The notes under the pieces: generated by a model
What the model was told of the DNA's origin: nothing
Databases searched by the model: none
The model's input: only the letters and a program-made list of their open reading frames with translations
Made by a program: the position numbers and the translations under genes
Part shown: positions 27,704-37,248 of the stretch, piece by piece
Layout: each line of letters opens with the position of its first letter
How positions within the stretch are numbered: the stretch's first letter is position 1
Assembly (NCBI GenBank): GCA_902548405.1
Contig: CACCRN010000006.1
Location: forward strand, 1-64,000
DNA: 64,000 bases
Direction: 5' to 3'
DNA from: an uncultured Pelagibacteraceae bacterium
GTDB taxonomy: Bacteria; Pseudomonadota; Alphaproteobacteria; Pelagibacterales; Pelagibacteraceae

Positions 27704-27723
27704 AATTTATATATTCTTACAGT

Positions 27724-28278
27724 ATGCCAATACAAACTCCAATATGTGATTTTGGTCAAAAAGCTATTCCATTTGAATTAAAATCAACAGATAATAAAAT
27801 TCTTTCGTTAGAGGATATCAAAGGAGAAAACGGAACTTTGATAATGTTTATCTGCAATCATTGTCCTTATGTAAAGGCAGTTACAAAAGAAATAGTTGAA
27901 GATTGCAATGAATTAAAAAAAATTGGAATAAATTCTGTAGCAATCTGTGCAAATGATGCTGAGAATTATCCTGAAGATTCTTTTGAAAATATGGTTAAGT
28001 TTTCTAAAGATAATAATTTTACTTTTCCTTACTTAAACGATGAAACACAAAATATTGCAAAAGCATATGACGCTGTCTGTACACCAGATTTTTTTGGATA
28101 TAACAAAAATTTAGAACTTCAATATCGAGGAAGATTAAGAGAGTTAAGAAATCTTATACCTGTTAAAGAAGGTGAAAGTGATTTGTTAAAAGCTATGAAA
28201 CAAATTGCTAATACAGGTGAAGGTCCTAAAGACCAAATTCCTAGTGCTGGCTGCAGCATAAAGTGGAAAACTAATTAA
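27724..28278 (+). CDS. Thioredoxin-fold (AhpC/TSA-like) protein
   Basis: A 184-aa cytoplasmic thioredoxin-fold protein. The active-site-like segment MFICNHCPYVKAV carries a CxxC near residue 44, and DAENYPEDSFENM and DAVCTPDFFGY (with the cis-Pro region) follow. This is the common 'thioredoxin family protein' group with a CNHCPYV motif found in many marine bacteria. Function is unknown beyond probable thiol redox chemistry. The GT4 gene overlaps its stop by one base. Confidence 0.85.
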   Translation: MPIQTPICDFGQKAIPFELKSTDNKILSLEDIKGENGTLIMFICNHCPYVKAVTKEIVEDCNELKKIGINSVAICANDAENYPEDSFENMVKFSKDNNFTFPYLNDETQNIAKAYDAVCTPDFFGYNKNLELQYRGRLRELRNLIPVKEGESDLLKAMKQIANTGEGPKDQIPSAGCSIKWKTN

Positions 28279-29360
28279 TGTATTTAATTGTTACTAGATC
28301 TTTTCCTCCTGAACTAGGTGGAATGCAAAGCTTGATGTGGGGTTTATCAAGAGAGCTATCTAAAAACTTTATGATAAAAGTGTTTGCAGATTATATTGAT
28401 AATCATAAAGATTTTGATGAACAAGCTTCGTTTTCAATTGAAAGAGTTGGTGGAATAAAACTTCTTAGAAAATATAGAAAAGCTCAATTAATTAATGAAT
28501 TTATCAAAGAGAATAAGGTTGAAGGAATAATTGGAGATCATTGGAAAAGTTTAGAGCTTATTAAAACTTCAAAAAAAAAATATTGTCTTATACATGGTAA
28601 AGAAATCAATCATCCTAAAGGGTCAACTCAAAATAAAAGAGTTTTAAATGTTCTTAACAATGTAGAAAAAGTTATTGCTAACTCACAATATACTAAAAAC
28701 CTTGCTATTGAATGTGGTGTTAATGAAAATAAAATTGTTGTTATAAATTGTGGAGTAGATCTAGCAAAAGAATTAAACGAAAAATCATTAGAAAAAGTTG
28801 AAAGCTTACTAAAAATTAAAACGCCAAGATTAATTACTGTTTCAAGATTTGATAAAAGAAAAAACCATGAAAAAGTGGTGATGGCTCTAAGAAATCTAAA
28901 ACAAATTTATCCAGATATTGTCTATATTTGTATTGGTTACGGTGATGAAGAAGAAAATATTAAAAAATTAGTAAAAGAATTAAACTTAGATGAACAAGTA
29001 ATGTTTTTTAAAGACATAAGTGATGATTTAAAAAATGCTCTTGTTGCTAAATCAAATTTATTTGTAATGCCTTCTATAATTCATAAAAAATCTGTTGAAG
29101 GGTTTGGAATTGCATATGTTGAAGCAGCACAGTACGGTGTACCATCTATAGGCGGTAAAGATGGAGGTGCGGCAGATGCAATAAATCATGAAAATACTGG
29201 TTTAATATGTGATGGAAATAATCTTGATGATATTTATTCTTCAATTAATTCAATGTTAGAAAATAAAAAATATTTAGAACATGGAAAAAATGCAAAAGAA
29301 TTTGCAAATAAATTTCAATGGTCAAAAATAATTGAAGAATACAAAAAAATATTAAATTGA
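28278..29360 (+). CDS. Glycosyltransferase family 4
   Basis: A 360-aa GT-B glycosyltransferase. The N-terminal FPPELGGMQSLMWGLSREL is the acceptor-domain loop. The donor domain has TVSRFDKRKNHEKVV, IGYGDEEENIKKLV and the nucleotide-sugar site SVEGFGIAYVEAAQYGVPSIGGKDGGAADAI with the EX7E-type glutamates. It probably builds a glycan or glycolipid. It overlaps genes on both sides (1 bp upstream, 4 bp downstream). Confidence 0.88.
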   Translation: MYLIVTRSFPPELGGMQSLMWGLSRELSKNFMIKVFADYIDNHKDFDEQASFSIERVGGIKLLRKYRKAQLINEFIKENKVEGIIGDHWKSLELIKTSKKKYCLIHGKEINHPKGSTQNKRVLNVLNNVEKVIANSQYTKNLAIECGVNENKIVVINCGVDLAKELNEKSLEKVESLLKIKTPRLITVSRFDKRKNHEKVVMALRNLKQIYPDIVYICIGYGDEEENIKKLVKELNLDEQVMFFKDISDDLKNALVAKSNLFVMPSIIHKKSVEGFGIAYVEAAQYGVPSIGGKDGGAADAINHENTGLICDGNNLDDIYSSINSMLENKKYLEHGKNAKEFANKFQWSKIIEEYKKILN

Positions 29361-30247
29361 TTTCGAATAATAAATTAGCAATTTTTTTAATTATAATCTC
29401 AGTTTTTTGTGGAACATTAATGTTAACTTTTTTAAAATTAGCACAAGAAGAAGTTAATGTTTATGTAGCAGGTTTTTTTAGATTTTTATTTGGTTTCCTG
29501 ATTATTTTTCCTTATATGTTAAAAACTAAATTTTCAGTCTTTAATTCAAATCATCATAAAAAACATTTTCTTAGAGCAGTTTTAAACTTGCCTTCAATGC
29601 TTTTATATTTCTCAGCTTTAACAATGATGCCAATTGAAAAAGCTACAGCAATATCTTTTGTTGTTCCTTTCATAGTAACTATTTTGGCTGTTTTGTTTCT
29701 TGGAGAAAAAATTTATATCTACAGAAGTTTTGCGCTAGTTTTAGGATTTATTGGTATGTTGGTAATTTTAAGACCAGGTATAATTGATATCTCAATTGGT
29801 GTATACATGGCGCTAGCCTCGTCTTTTATGTGGTCAATAGTGATTATAATTACAAAAACTATAACAAAAGACGATAGTTCGATTACAATTTTATCTTATG
29901 GATACTGTTATATGACTATTTTTAGTTTCCTTATTGCATTGTTTTTTTGGCAAACACCTAGTTTACAAACTCTAATTTATTTATTTTTTGCGGGTCTATC
30001 TGGCACATTGTTGCATCTTTGTATTAATCACGCTTATAAATTAGTTGATGTAAGCATGACCCAACCCTATTCTTTTTTAAGTTTAGTATTTGCATCTCTA
30101 ATTGGATATTTTATGTTTAGCGAAATCCCTGATCTCTTCACTTGGATTGGTGCAAGTATAATATTTTTAGGAGTTTTCATTATATCTTACCGTGAAATGA
30201 AACTTAATAAAGAAATTATTAGAAGACGAATAGATATTAAATCTTAA
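29357..30247 (+). CDS. EamA/DMT-superfamily transporter
   Basis: A 296-aa inner-membrane protein with about ten transmembrane segments in two EamA repeats. GTLMLTFLKLAQEE and the PIEKATAISFVVPFIVTILAVLFLGEK segment are typical of the first repeat, and TQPYSFLSLVFASLIGYFMFSEIPD of the second. The substrate is unknown; metabolite export is common for the family. The start is TTG overlapping the GT4 stop, and the end overlaps the convergent tctA gene by 4 bp. Confidence 0.86.
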   Translation: MISNNKLAIFLIIISVFCGTLMLTFLKLAQEEVNVYVAGFFRFLFGFLIIFPYMLKTKFSVFNSNHHKKHFLRAVLNLPSMLLYFSALTMMPIEKATAISFVVPFIVTILAVLFLGEKIYIYRSFALVLGFIGMLVILRPGIIDISIGVYMALASSFMWSIVIIITKTITKDDSSITILSYGYCYMTIFSFLIALFFWQTPSLQTLIYLFFAGLSGTLLHLCINHAYKLVDVSMTQPYSFLSLVFASLIGYFMFSEIPDLFTWIGASIIFLGVFIISYREMKLNKEIIRRRIDIKS

Positions 30248-31743
30248 TTTTTCTTCTTAAAGGTTTTATAAACGTGCCAAACCACAATTAAAATCGTAGT
30301 TGCTAAGATACATGCTGTTAATGTTCTGTCCCACAAAAATTCCCACGAACCATTACTCAATAACAAAGAACGTCTCAAGTTTTCCTCCATCAATCCACCA
30401 AGTACAAAAGCTAGTATCAAAGGTGGCATAGGGAAATCATATAATCTTAAAAAAGTTGCAACTACAGCTATACCAATCATTAAATAAATATCAAAATTAT
30501 TAAATGACATCACATAAATCCCAGTAACAGAGAAAAATAAAATTAAAGGAATTAAATAATTTTTAGGTACAGCAAGAATTCTAGCTATATAGGGAATGAG
30601 TGGTAAGTTTAATATAAGAAGAATTACCATTCCAATATACATAGACATAATTATTGACCAAAAAATCTCTGGATTAGTCATATAAAGTCTAGGACCAGGC
30701 TGAACACCAAAACCTAAAAGAGCCCCAAGCATTACTGCTGTGGTTCCACTCCCAGGAATTCCTAAAGTAAGCATTGGTACAAAAGAACCAGAGCAAGCAG
30801 CATTGTTTGCAGTTTCTGGTGCTGACAAACCATTTACGCTTCCCTTACCAAATTTTTCTTTTTCCTGATCACTAACTACGTTTCGTTCCATTCCATAAGC
30901 TAAAAAGGATGCAATTGTTGCGCCAGCTCCAGGTAAAACACCAATTAAAAAACCAATTACTGATGATCTTGGAATTGTTTTATACATTTTAGTTCGTTCT
31001 TCTTTATTAATCTTAATTGAGCCTAATTCAGTTAATGAAACTTGTTTAGCAGCAGTTGTTGGATCATTTCTCTTTAAAATGATTGTTAAAGCTTCACTCA
31101 TCGCAAAAGTTGCCATCACAACTAATACAAAACTAATACCATCAGTTAAGTTCATATTATTAAATGTATATCTCGTAATATCAGACAAACTATCTTGACC
31201 AACTGAAGCTAACATTAAACCTAAAACAACCATCATCATTGCTTTTAAAAATTGTCCCTTAGATGAAAAAGCTGCAATGGCCGTTAAACCTAAAATCATT
31301 AAAGCAAAATAATCAGGTGATCTAAAAGATAAACTTACTTTAGATAAACTTGGTGCCATAAATAATAAATAAATTGCAGATAATGTTCCACCAGCGAATG
31401 AACTCCATGCAGCTATTGCTAAAGCTTTTCCAGCCTTACCTTGCTGTGCCATTGGATAACCATCAAATGAAGTTGCAACTGTTCCTGGAACACCGGGGGC
31501 ATTTAATAATATTGAAGAAGTTGAACCACCAAATACTGCCCCATAATAAACTCCAGCCATTAAAATTAATCCAGTTGCAGGCTCAAAACCATATGTAATG
31601 GGTATCATTAGAGCAATTGCGGTCATTGGACCAAGACCAGGAAGCATTCCTATGATTGTTCCAAAAAAACAACCAACCATAACCATTAGTATATTTTGGA
31701 GTGTAAGTGCTGTTGTTAATCCAATTAGTATTCCTTCAATCAT
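30244..31743 (-). CDS. tctA: Tripartite tricarboxylate transporter, TctA large membrane subunit
   Basis: A 499-aa membrane protein with about twelve segments. Signature loops are GMLPGLGPMTAIALMIP near residue 33, GGSTSSILLNAPGVPGT and, in the second repeat, GVLPGAGATIASFLAYG and TLGIPGSGTTAVMLGALL. With TctB and TctC it imports a carboxylate by ion gradient. It overlaps tctB by 4 bp. The ligand cannot be read from the sequence; TTT systems take citrate, tricarballylate, terephthalate and other acids. Confidence 0.93.
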   Translation of the reverse strand: MIEGILIGLTTALTLQNILMVMVGCFFGTIIGMLPGLGPMTAIALMIPITYGFEPATGLILMAGVYYGAVFGGSTSSILLNAPGVPGTVATSFDGYPMAQQGKAGKALAIAAWSSFAGGTLSAIYLLFMAPSLSKVSLSFRSPDYFALMILGLTAIAAFSSKGQFLKAMMMVVLGLMLASVGQDSLSDITRYTFNNMNLTDGISFVLVVMATFAMSEALTIILKRNDPTTAAKQVSLTELGSIKINKEERTKMYKTIPRSSVIGFLIGVLPGAGATIASFLAYGMERNVVSDQEKEKFGKGSVNGLSAPETANNAACSGSFVPMLTLGIPGSGTTAVMLGALLGFGVQPGPRLYMTNPEIFWSIIMSMYIGMVILLILNLPLIPYIARILAVPKNYLIPLILFFSVTGIYVMSFNNFDIYLMIGIAVVATFLRLYDFPMPPLILAFVLGGLMEENLRRSLLLSNGSWEFLWDRTLTACILATTILIVVWHVYKTFKKKN

Positions 31744-32210
31744 CCCATAACTCCAATTAATTGTAAAAAAGGATCTCTTAAATAAATATCAAGAATACCA
31801 TGAAGCAAATACATAAAAGCAGCAACAAATGGAAAGGATAATAAAAACATTAAAATCCACCTTCGTTCTCCTAAAAAATAATATGAAGCAAATAAAAATA
31901 AAGATGTGCTTAAAAAATAACCAACTTTTAAAATTGTAGCTCCGTAAATAATTGCAATCAGTATAAGTATACCAGTTTTTTTATACTCTAAACTTTTATG
32001 TTCTACTTTTATTGTATTCGGGTCTGGTAAAATAAATTTTAATCCAGAGAAAAATAATCCTGCATAACCCAAATAAATTGGAAATGTTCTAGCATTAAAT
32101 GGAGCATTTTCATCAAATGTGAAAACTTGAATTTGATAAGCTAAATATAAATAGAATGCCGAAAAAACAAAAAAGAGCAGTGATATAATTTTTGTAGTAT
32201 TTATATTCAC
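31740..32210 (-). CDS. tctB: Tripartite tricarboxylate transporter, TctB small membrane subunit
   Basis: A 156-aa membrane protein with four hydrophobic segments. The periplasmic loop after TM1 ends in ARTFPIYLGYAGLFFSG, the typical TctB FP-x-G motif, and the last two segments surround a FLGERRWILM turn. It lies between tctC and tctA in the same direction. A short hairpin (6-bp CTAACC/GGTTAG stem at 32228-32242) separates it from tctC. Confidence 0.88.
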   Translation of the reverse strand: MNINTTKIISLLFFVFSAFYLYLAYQIQVFTFDENAPFNARTFPIYLGYAGLFFSGLKFILPDPNTIKVEHKSLEYKKTGILILIAIIYGATILKVGYFLSTSLFLFASYYFLGERRWILMFLLSFPFVAAFMYLLHGILDIYLRDPFLQLIGVMG

Positions 32211-32238
32211 TGCTCTAATTTTAATTTCTAACCAAAGG

Positions 32239-33219
32239 TTAGATAACTCCTAGTTTTTTCATAAGAGCTGTCATTTCTTCAGTTTGTTTTTCTAAGAAAG
32301 AAACAAACTTACCTTCAGGGTTATAAATATTAACCCAAGCATTTCTTGCTCTTACTGTTTCCCATTCAGGAGTTTTTTGTACATCGCCAAGCATTTTTGC
32401 AATTGCAGCTTTATCAGAATTGCTCATACCTGGAGGACCAAAGAAACCTCTCCAGTTAACGAATTGTACATCATACCCTTGTTCTTTAAGAGTTGGTGCA
32501 TCTGGTGCATCAGAAACTCTTGAAGGAGCAGTAATACCAATAATTGTTACTTGGTCTCTTGCACCCATCAATTCACCTAAACCAGTTGAAATGATTTGAG
32601 TTTCGCCAGATAAAAGTCCAGCTAAAGCTTTTCCACCAGCGTCATAAGGAATGTATGCAACAGCATTTGGATCTGCACCTGCAGCTTGGAATGCTAAAGC
32701 ACCAATTAAATGGTCCATACTTCCTCTCACTGATCCACCAGCCATTTTAATTGAGCTTGGATCTTTTTTGTATGCATCAACTACATCTTTAAAGTTTTTG
32801 TAAGGTGAGTTTTTTGCAACTGCGATAGCACCGTAGTCACCAATTACACCTGCAATCGGCACAACATCTTTATAAGATAAAGTTCCGCTACCTTTTACGT
32901 AACCTTCGTGTCTAGTAATTGATCTTAATACTAATGGTGTAGATTGAACCAAAACTGTATTAGCAGGTTTAGTATTAATCATGTAAGCTAACGCTTTACC
33001 ACCACCACCACCTGACATATTTTCAAATGATGCACTTTTTAACATACCAGCTTTTGTTAAAGCTTCTCCAGTACCTCTAGCAGTTCCATCCCAACCACCA
33101 CCAGCACCACCACCGATTACAAAGTGCAATTTATCAATTGCTACTGAGCTAGTAGTTGTTGCTGAGAATAATAGGATTGCTGAGAATAATACTGAAAATA
33201 GTTTCTTTATGTTTTTCAT
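32239..33219 (-). CDS. tctC: Tripartite tricarboxylate transporter substrate-binding protein (TctC/BUG)
   Basis: A 326-aa periplasmic protein with a signal peptide of ~27 residues. Segments DKLHFVIGGGAGGGWDGTARGTGEAL, ENMSGGGGGKALAYM, VAYIPYDAGGKALAGLLSGE and PTLKEQGYDVQFVNWRGFFGPPGM are typical of the Bug/TctC fold, in which two loops bind a carboxylate. A complete tctCBA set follows. The divergent IclR-type gene shares its 95-bp upstream region. Confidence 0.92.
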   Translation of the reverse strand: MKNIKKLFSVLFSAILLFSATTTSSVAIDKLHFVIGGGAGGGWDGTARGTGEALTKAGMLKSASFENMSGGGGGKALAYMINTKPANTVLVQSTPLVLRSITRHEGYVKGSGTLSYKDVVPIAGVIGDYGAIAVAKNSPYKNFKDVVDAYKKDPSSIKMAGGSVRGSMDHLIGALAFQAAGADPNAVAYIPYDAGGKALAGLLSGETQIISTGLGELMGARDQVTIIGITAPSRVSDAPDAPTLKEQGYDVQFVNWRGFFGPPGMSNSDKAAIAKMLGDVQKTPEWETVRARNAWVNIYNPEGKFVSFLEKQTEEMTALMKKLGVI

Positions 33220-33295
33220 TATTTTCCCTCTCTATTTAATTTAATTGGATTTAATTTATTTTAAACACATTTGTCTAAATAAATAAATATTATTG

Positions 33296-33310
33296 TTCTA
33301 TTAAATAGAA
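33296..33310. promoter_or_regulatory. 15-bp palindrome between tctC and the iclR-like gene
   Basis: TTCTATT and AATAGAA form perfect 7-bp arms around a central A, 4 bp before the iclR-like start and 76 bp before the tctC start. IclR-family operators are commonly palindromes of about this length with an odd centre, so this is a good candidate site for the product of the adjacent, now frameshifted gene. The rest of the gap is AT-rich. Confidence 0.45.
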
Positions 33311-33314
33311 TAAT

Positions 33315-34012
33315 ATGAAAACTAATAAAAAAATTGTTGGTGTAGATGCAGTAAATAAAGCTTTTGAAATCCTAAATTGTTTTACTGAAAAAAATGAAGC
33401 TTTAACGATAACAAAATAGCTAATATTACAGGAGATCATAAAAGTAGAATTTCAAGAATATCAAAATCACTTGAGAATTTTGGATACATTAGAAAAATAA
33501 AAAGTGGTGAATTTAAAATTGGTCATACAATCCCAAGATTATTTGAAATTTATGAAAGTAGTTTTAATTTAAAAAATTCTATTAAAGCTGAATTAGATTT
33601 CGTATCATCCAAAACAAAAGAGACAGCAAGTTTTTTTGTTAGACAAAATGATGTAAGAGTATGTATCCAATCAAGTTCACCTAATAAATCAATAACTCAC
33701 CGAGAAATTATTGGAGGTAAAAAACCTATTAACAAAGGTTCAAGTGGTCATGTTTTGTCGGCTTATAATAATTTAGAAATTAAAGATAAAGATGAAGTTT
33801 TAAAAAATGGATATGCTATGACTTTTGGAGAAAGAGATTCAGAAATGGCTTCTATATCAGTTCCAATCTTTAGAAAAAAAAATCAAATTCTTGGTGCATT
33901 AACTGTTGCAGGTCATATTTCTAATTTTAATAAAAAAAACTGTATTAGCTTTCTAAATATTCTTAGATCATCTAGAGTAAAAATTGAAAAGAATTTAATT
34001 CAAATTAAATAA
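33315..34012 (+). pseudogene. IclR-family transcriptional regulator, frameshifted
   Basis: From the ATG at 33315 the reading frame gives a normal IclR start (VGVDAVNKAFEILNCF) but ends at TAG 33417-33419 after 34 codons. One base back, the frame reopens at 33416 as IANITGDHKSRISRISKSLENFGYI, the recognition helix, and runs to the stop at 34010-34012. The effector domain continues with KPINKGSSGHVLSAYNN and SISVPIFRKKNQILGALTVAG. A single A missing from a run of four A would explain everything. It may be a recent pseudogene or an assembly error. The intact protein would be about 232 aa. It sits between two TTT transporters, the expected place for a carboxylate-responsive regulator. Confidence 0.85.
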
Positions 34013-34033
34013 TATCAAATTTAAATATTTAAA

Positions 34034-36040
34034 TTAACCTAACGGCCAAGGTAATTCTGTATACGACTGTAATATACCTGGAGGGAAATCCATAACCATA
34101 AAATGGGATATTAGAGATAGAAAAATCCAAACTAAAATTCCACTTATAATGCTAAAAACTTTATTTTTCTCAGCAATTTTATTTAAAAAAATAATCACAA
34201 AAAAACCAATGGATACAAAGAAGCCAATAAATATTGATAAAAATAATGGTGAAATAAACCAAAATATAGTTAACCATTGATTTCTAATTTCTCTTTTTCC
34301 CGTTACTAAATTTTCTGCATCATGAAATACTTTTGCACCTGTGTTACCAAAGTACATTTGAACACCTATAATAAAACAAAATGTAATCATAAAAATACCA
34401 ACACTTATTGGAAAAATTTTTCCCAAGTACTGCAAATGATCTGTAACTAAAATTGTGTAAATACCTAAAAAAGTTAAAATAAAAAGAAATATCCATTGAG
34501 GTATTGTTTTTAAGTTTAATGTTTTTGATTTTGATTGAGCAATTTCATCTTTTTTATTTATAATTTTTATACCTGAGTAAATTGAGAAAATTGAAATTAA
34601 AATTAAAATTAAAAATATTGGTCGAGTAAATAATTCAGAAAACTTATAAAATTGCATTGTCTGATAAAGGTATGTTTCAATACTATCACTAAGGACAAAA
34701 CCAATCATCAAAGCAACTCTAGAGTAATCAAATCTTTTCATGAATACTGCCAGAACACCAATGAATGTTGCAAAAAGTAAATCCCCCCAAGATCTTGTAG
34801 AGTTAAAAATCGCGAACAAAATTAATGAAATTAAAAATGGTGCTAAGACAGTAAAATTAATTGTTGTTAATTGAGAAATTGGTCTTGCCATCGCTACACA
34901 AATGATTGCACCAAAAATATTTGCAACAGCTAAAGACCATATTATGGTGTAAATTAAATCAAGCTGTGTATCAACCATTTGGATTCCTGGATCAACACCC
35001 AACAAAATTAAACCACCCATTAATATTGCAGTACCTCCTGAACCTGGAATTCCAAATAAAAGAGTTGGGATAAGCGCTCCTCCTTCTTTTGAATTGGAAC
35101 TAGACTCTGGCCCTATGACGCCTCTAATGTCTCCATTTCCAAAATTTTCATTGTCTTTTACTGTTGTTTTTGCATGACTATAACTTATCCAATCAATACA
35201 TGACCCACCTATACCAGGTATCAATCCAATAAAACTTCCAATGAAAGAACATCTTAAAACTAAAAATTTATTTTTGAGAAAATCTTTTAGACCAATAAGC
35301 CATCCCGATTTTTCTAATTCTGCTTTTTCTGAAACTGCTTTATTTGATCTAAGTAGTTCAACAATTTCAGGAAATGCAAAGATTGAAATAGCTACTACCA
35401 TTAAATGAATTCCACCACCTAAATACATTACAATTGGATTCTGAACTTCTAAAACAGTGCTAAAATCCAATCTGTATTCAGAACTTGCTGGTGATATACC
35501 AATGCAGCCAATAATCATTCCAAGACATGCTGCAACCAAACCTTTAAATATACTTGAGCCTGTAAGTGTACCAACAACTGAAATCCCAAAAATAGCCAAC
35601 ATCAACATTTCACCTGTACCAAATGCTAAAATAATTGGTTTAGCTATTTGAATTACAGCAGTTAATAAAACAGCGCCAAATAAACCACCAAATAATGATG
35701 AAAAGAATGCGGCTGATAAAGCTCTTGCTGCTTGTCCTTTTTTTGCTAAAGGAAATCCATCCATAACAGTTGCTTGTGCTGAGACTGATCCTGGGACACC
35801 AATTAAAACTGCAGGAAATGTATCTGATGTTGCAACTACTGACATCAGTCCCATCATCATAGCAATGCCTGAAACTGGTTCCATGCCAAATACAAATGGA
35901 AGCAATAGAGATAATCCTACTGTTCCTCCAAAACCAGGAATAACTCCTACAACCAATCCAAGCATTACTCCGAGTATCAAAAATAATATTGATGGACCCG
36001 AAACAATAGTTACAAGTGCTGAAAAAAGAGCTTCTAACAT
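34034..36040 (-). CDS. TctA-TctB fusion membrane subunit of a tripartite tricarboxylate transporter
   Basis: A 668-aa membrane protein. Residues 1-500 are TctA, with GVIPGFGGTVGLSLLLPF near residue 32, FPAVLIGVPGSVSAQATVMDGFP, LIPGIGGSCIDWISY and LLFGIPGSGGTAILMGGLIL. After a charged link near residue 500 (NKKDEIAQSKSKT) come four more membrane segments with YLGKIFPISVGIFMITF, the TctB FP-x-G motif, so the small subunit is fused in. Separate tctB is absent here. The companion binding protein is the gene at 36102-37163. It converges on the iclR pseudogene. Confidence 0.88.
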   Translation of the reverse strand: MLEALFSALVTIVSGPSILFLILGVMLGLVVGVIPGFGGTVGLSLLLPFVFGMEPVSGIAMMMGLMSVVATSDTFPAVLIGVPGSVSAQATVMDGFPLAKKGQAARALSAAFFSSLFGGLFGAVLLTAVIQIAKPIILAFGTGEMLMLAIFGISVVGTLTGSSIFKGLVAACLGMIIGCIGISPASSEYRLDFSTVLEVQNPIVMYLGGGIHLMVVAISIFAFPEIVELLRSNKAVSEKAELEKSGWLIGLKDFLKNKFLVLRCSFIGSFIGLIPGIGGSCIDWISYSHAKTTVKDNENFGNGDIRGVIGPESSSNSKEGGALIPTLLFGIPGSGGTAILMGGLILLGVDPGIQMVDTQLDLIYTIIWSLAVANIFGAIICVAMARPISQLTTINFTVLAPFLISLILFAIFNSTRSWGDLLFATFIGVLAVFMKRFDYSRVALMIGFVLSDSIETYLYQTMQFYKFSELFTRPIFLILILISIFSIYSGIKIINKKDEIAQSKSKTLNLKTIPQWIFLFILTFLGIYTILVTDHLQYLGKIFPISVGIFMITFCFIIGVQMYFGNTGAKVFHDAENLVTGKREIRNQWLTIFWFISPLFLSIFIGFFVSIGFFVIIFLNKIAEKNKVFSIISGILVWIFLSLISHFMVMDFPPGILQSYTELPWPLG

Positions 36041-36053
36041 AGAAATATTCTAT

Positions 36054-36084
36054 AAAAAAAAAGGGGGCAATGCCCCCTTTTTTT
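36054..36084. terminator. G+C-rich hairpin with A/T-runs between tctC and the TctA-TctB gene
   Basis: AAGGGGGC and GCCCCCTT form the stem around a 3-nt loop (36069-36071), flanked by a nine-A run and a T-run of seven. The run of T on the plus strand and A on the minus strand makes it symmetrical. On the minus strand it follows the binding-protein stop and precedes the fusion gene by 13 bp, so it probably dampens transcription of the membrane subunit. Confidence 0.85.
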
Positions 36085-36101
36085 AACTATAGGAAAAATA
36101 A

Positions 36102-37163
36102 TTACTTAGTATTTTTCCACTCTTGTAAAAATTTCTCCGACTTAGAGTCAACTGAAGTAGCTTTTTTTAATGAAGATTTTAAATTTTTAGATCCAGTTAC
36201 TTGATCGTATTTACCTAATTTTTTATTTAAAACTTTCATTGCTTCAGGATCATTTACGATCGCTGCAGCAGCATCTTGCCAAGCTTTTACAACATCTCTT
36301 TTAGCTGATTTAGGAAGCATCACATATTTTTGTGTTGCAAAACCAGCATAAAATAAAGCTGTCCAAGATTTAGCCTCTGTTCCTTTAAATTTATTTCCAG
36401 TCACTGCCTCATAAACTTCAGGAAATGAAGGTAGGTCTGGGAAATTTGGATCTCTAGCAACTTTACCATCTATTGGTGCGCCCCATGTCATAACAGCAAC
36501 CATTTCACCTTTTTCTACTAATGGCTTAACATGTTTTAAGTATGACGCTGTTGTTTGATAATCAATTGTAGTTTCACCTCTAAGGATAGCAGCTCTACCA
36601 GCTTTTCTACCTTTCATACCATAAACTACATTTACATCTAATCCTAACATATCAAATGCAAGGATAGGAACTGCATCTAAAGAAGTTTTACCTTGAGAAC
36701 CATAAACAAGTTTTGATCCTTTTAATTTATCAAAATCTTTAATGATATCAGTAACACCCATATCTTTTCTAACATATGCAACTCCACCTGTTCCACTTGC
36801 AAAAATTGGAACCATATTTTTGTATTGGTATCTTACTCTTTCATCTTTAAATATGAATGGTAATTGAACTGATCCAGATGTTCCAAATACAACTGAACCA
36901 TCTTTATCTTTACCATGTTCAGCAAAATATTTATTTGATGCACCAATTGCTTTACCATCTGTTACGTTTTTAACAACAACAGTTGGATTTCCAGGTAAGT
37001 TTTTACTGAAAGCTGGACCAATTGCTCTTGCCCAAGTATCAGATCCACCACCTGCTTTAAATGGAATCCAAATTGTTACAGTCTTTCCAGAATAGTCTAC
37101 AGCTAAAGCTGAAGAGATTGTAATTAGTGAAGCAACAACTGTTGCTAATATTTTTTTAAACAT
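36102..37163 (-). CDS. Tripartite tricarboxylate transporter substrate-binding protein (TctC/BUG)
   Basis: A 353-aa periplasmic protein with a ~21-residue signal peptide ending in ALA. Segments VDYSGKTVTIWIPFKAGGGSDTWARAIGPAFSKNLPGNPTVVVKN, YGSQGKTSLDAVPILAFDMLG and LRGETTIDYQTTASYLK belong to the TctC group, though it diverges strongly from the protein at 32239-33219, so a different ligand is likely. The neighbouring TcuA-like and isomerase genes suggest a tri- or dicarboxylate. Confidence 0.88.
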   Translation of the reverse strand: MFKKILATVVASLITISSALAVDYSGKTVTIWIPFKAGGGSDTWARAIGPAFSKNLPGNPTVVVKNVTDGKAIGASNKYFAEHGKDKDGSVVFGTSGSVQLPFIFKDERVRYQYKNMVPIFASGTGGVAYVRKDMGVTDIIKDFDKLKGSKLVYGSQGKTSLDAVPILAFDMLGLDVNVVYGMKGRKAGRAAILRGETTIDYQTTASYLKHVKPLVEKGEMVAVMTWGAPIDGKVARDPNFPDLPSFPEVYEAVTGNKFKGTEAKSWTALFYAGFATQKYVMLPKSAKRDVVKAWQDAAAAIVNDPEAMKVLNKKLGKYDQVTGSKNLKSSLKKATSVDSKSEKFLQEWKNTK

Positions 37164-37248
37164 TAATTTCTCCCTCTATTTTTAAATTTTAAAAAAACAT
37201 AAACTATAAAGTAGAGATTGTGTTGCAAGTAATTTTTTAAATTAAAAT

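Noticed and set aside
33411..33421. Programmed frameshift in the IclR-type gene
   Set aside because: The site has only four A and no slippery heptamer or downstream hairpin, and IclR genes are not known to use frameshifting. A mutation or assembly error is simpler.
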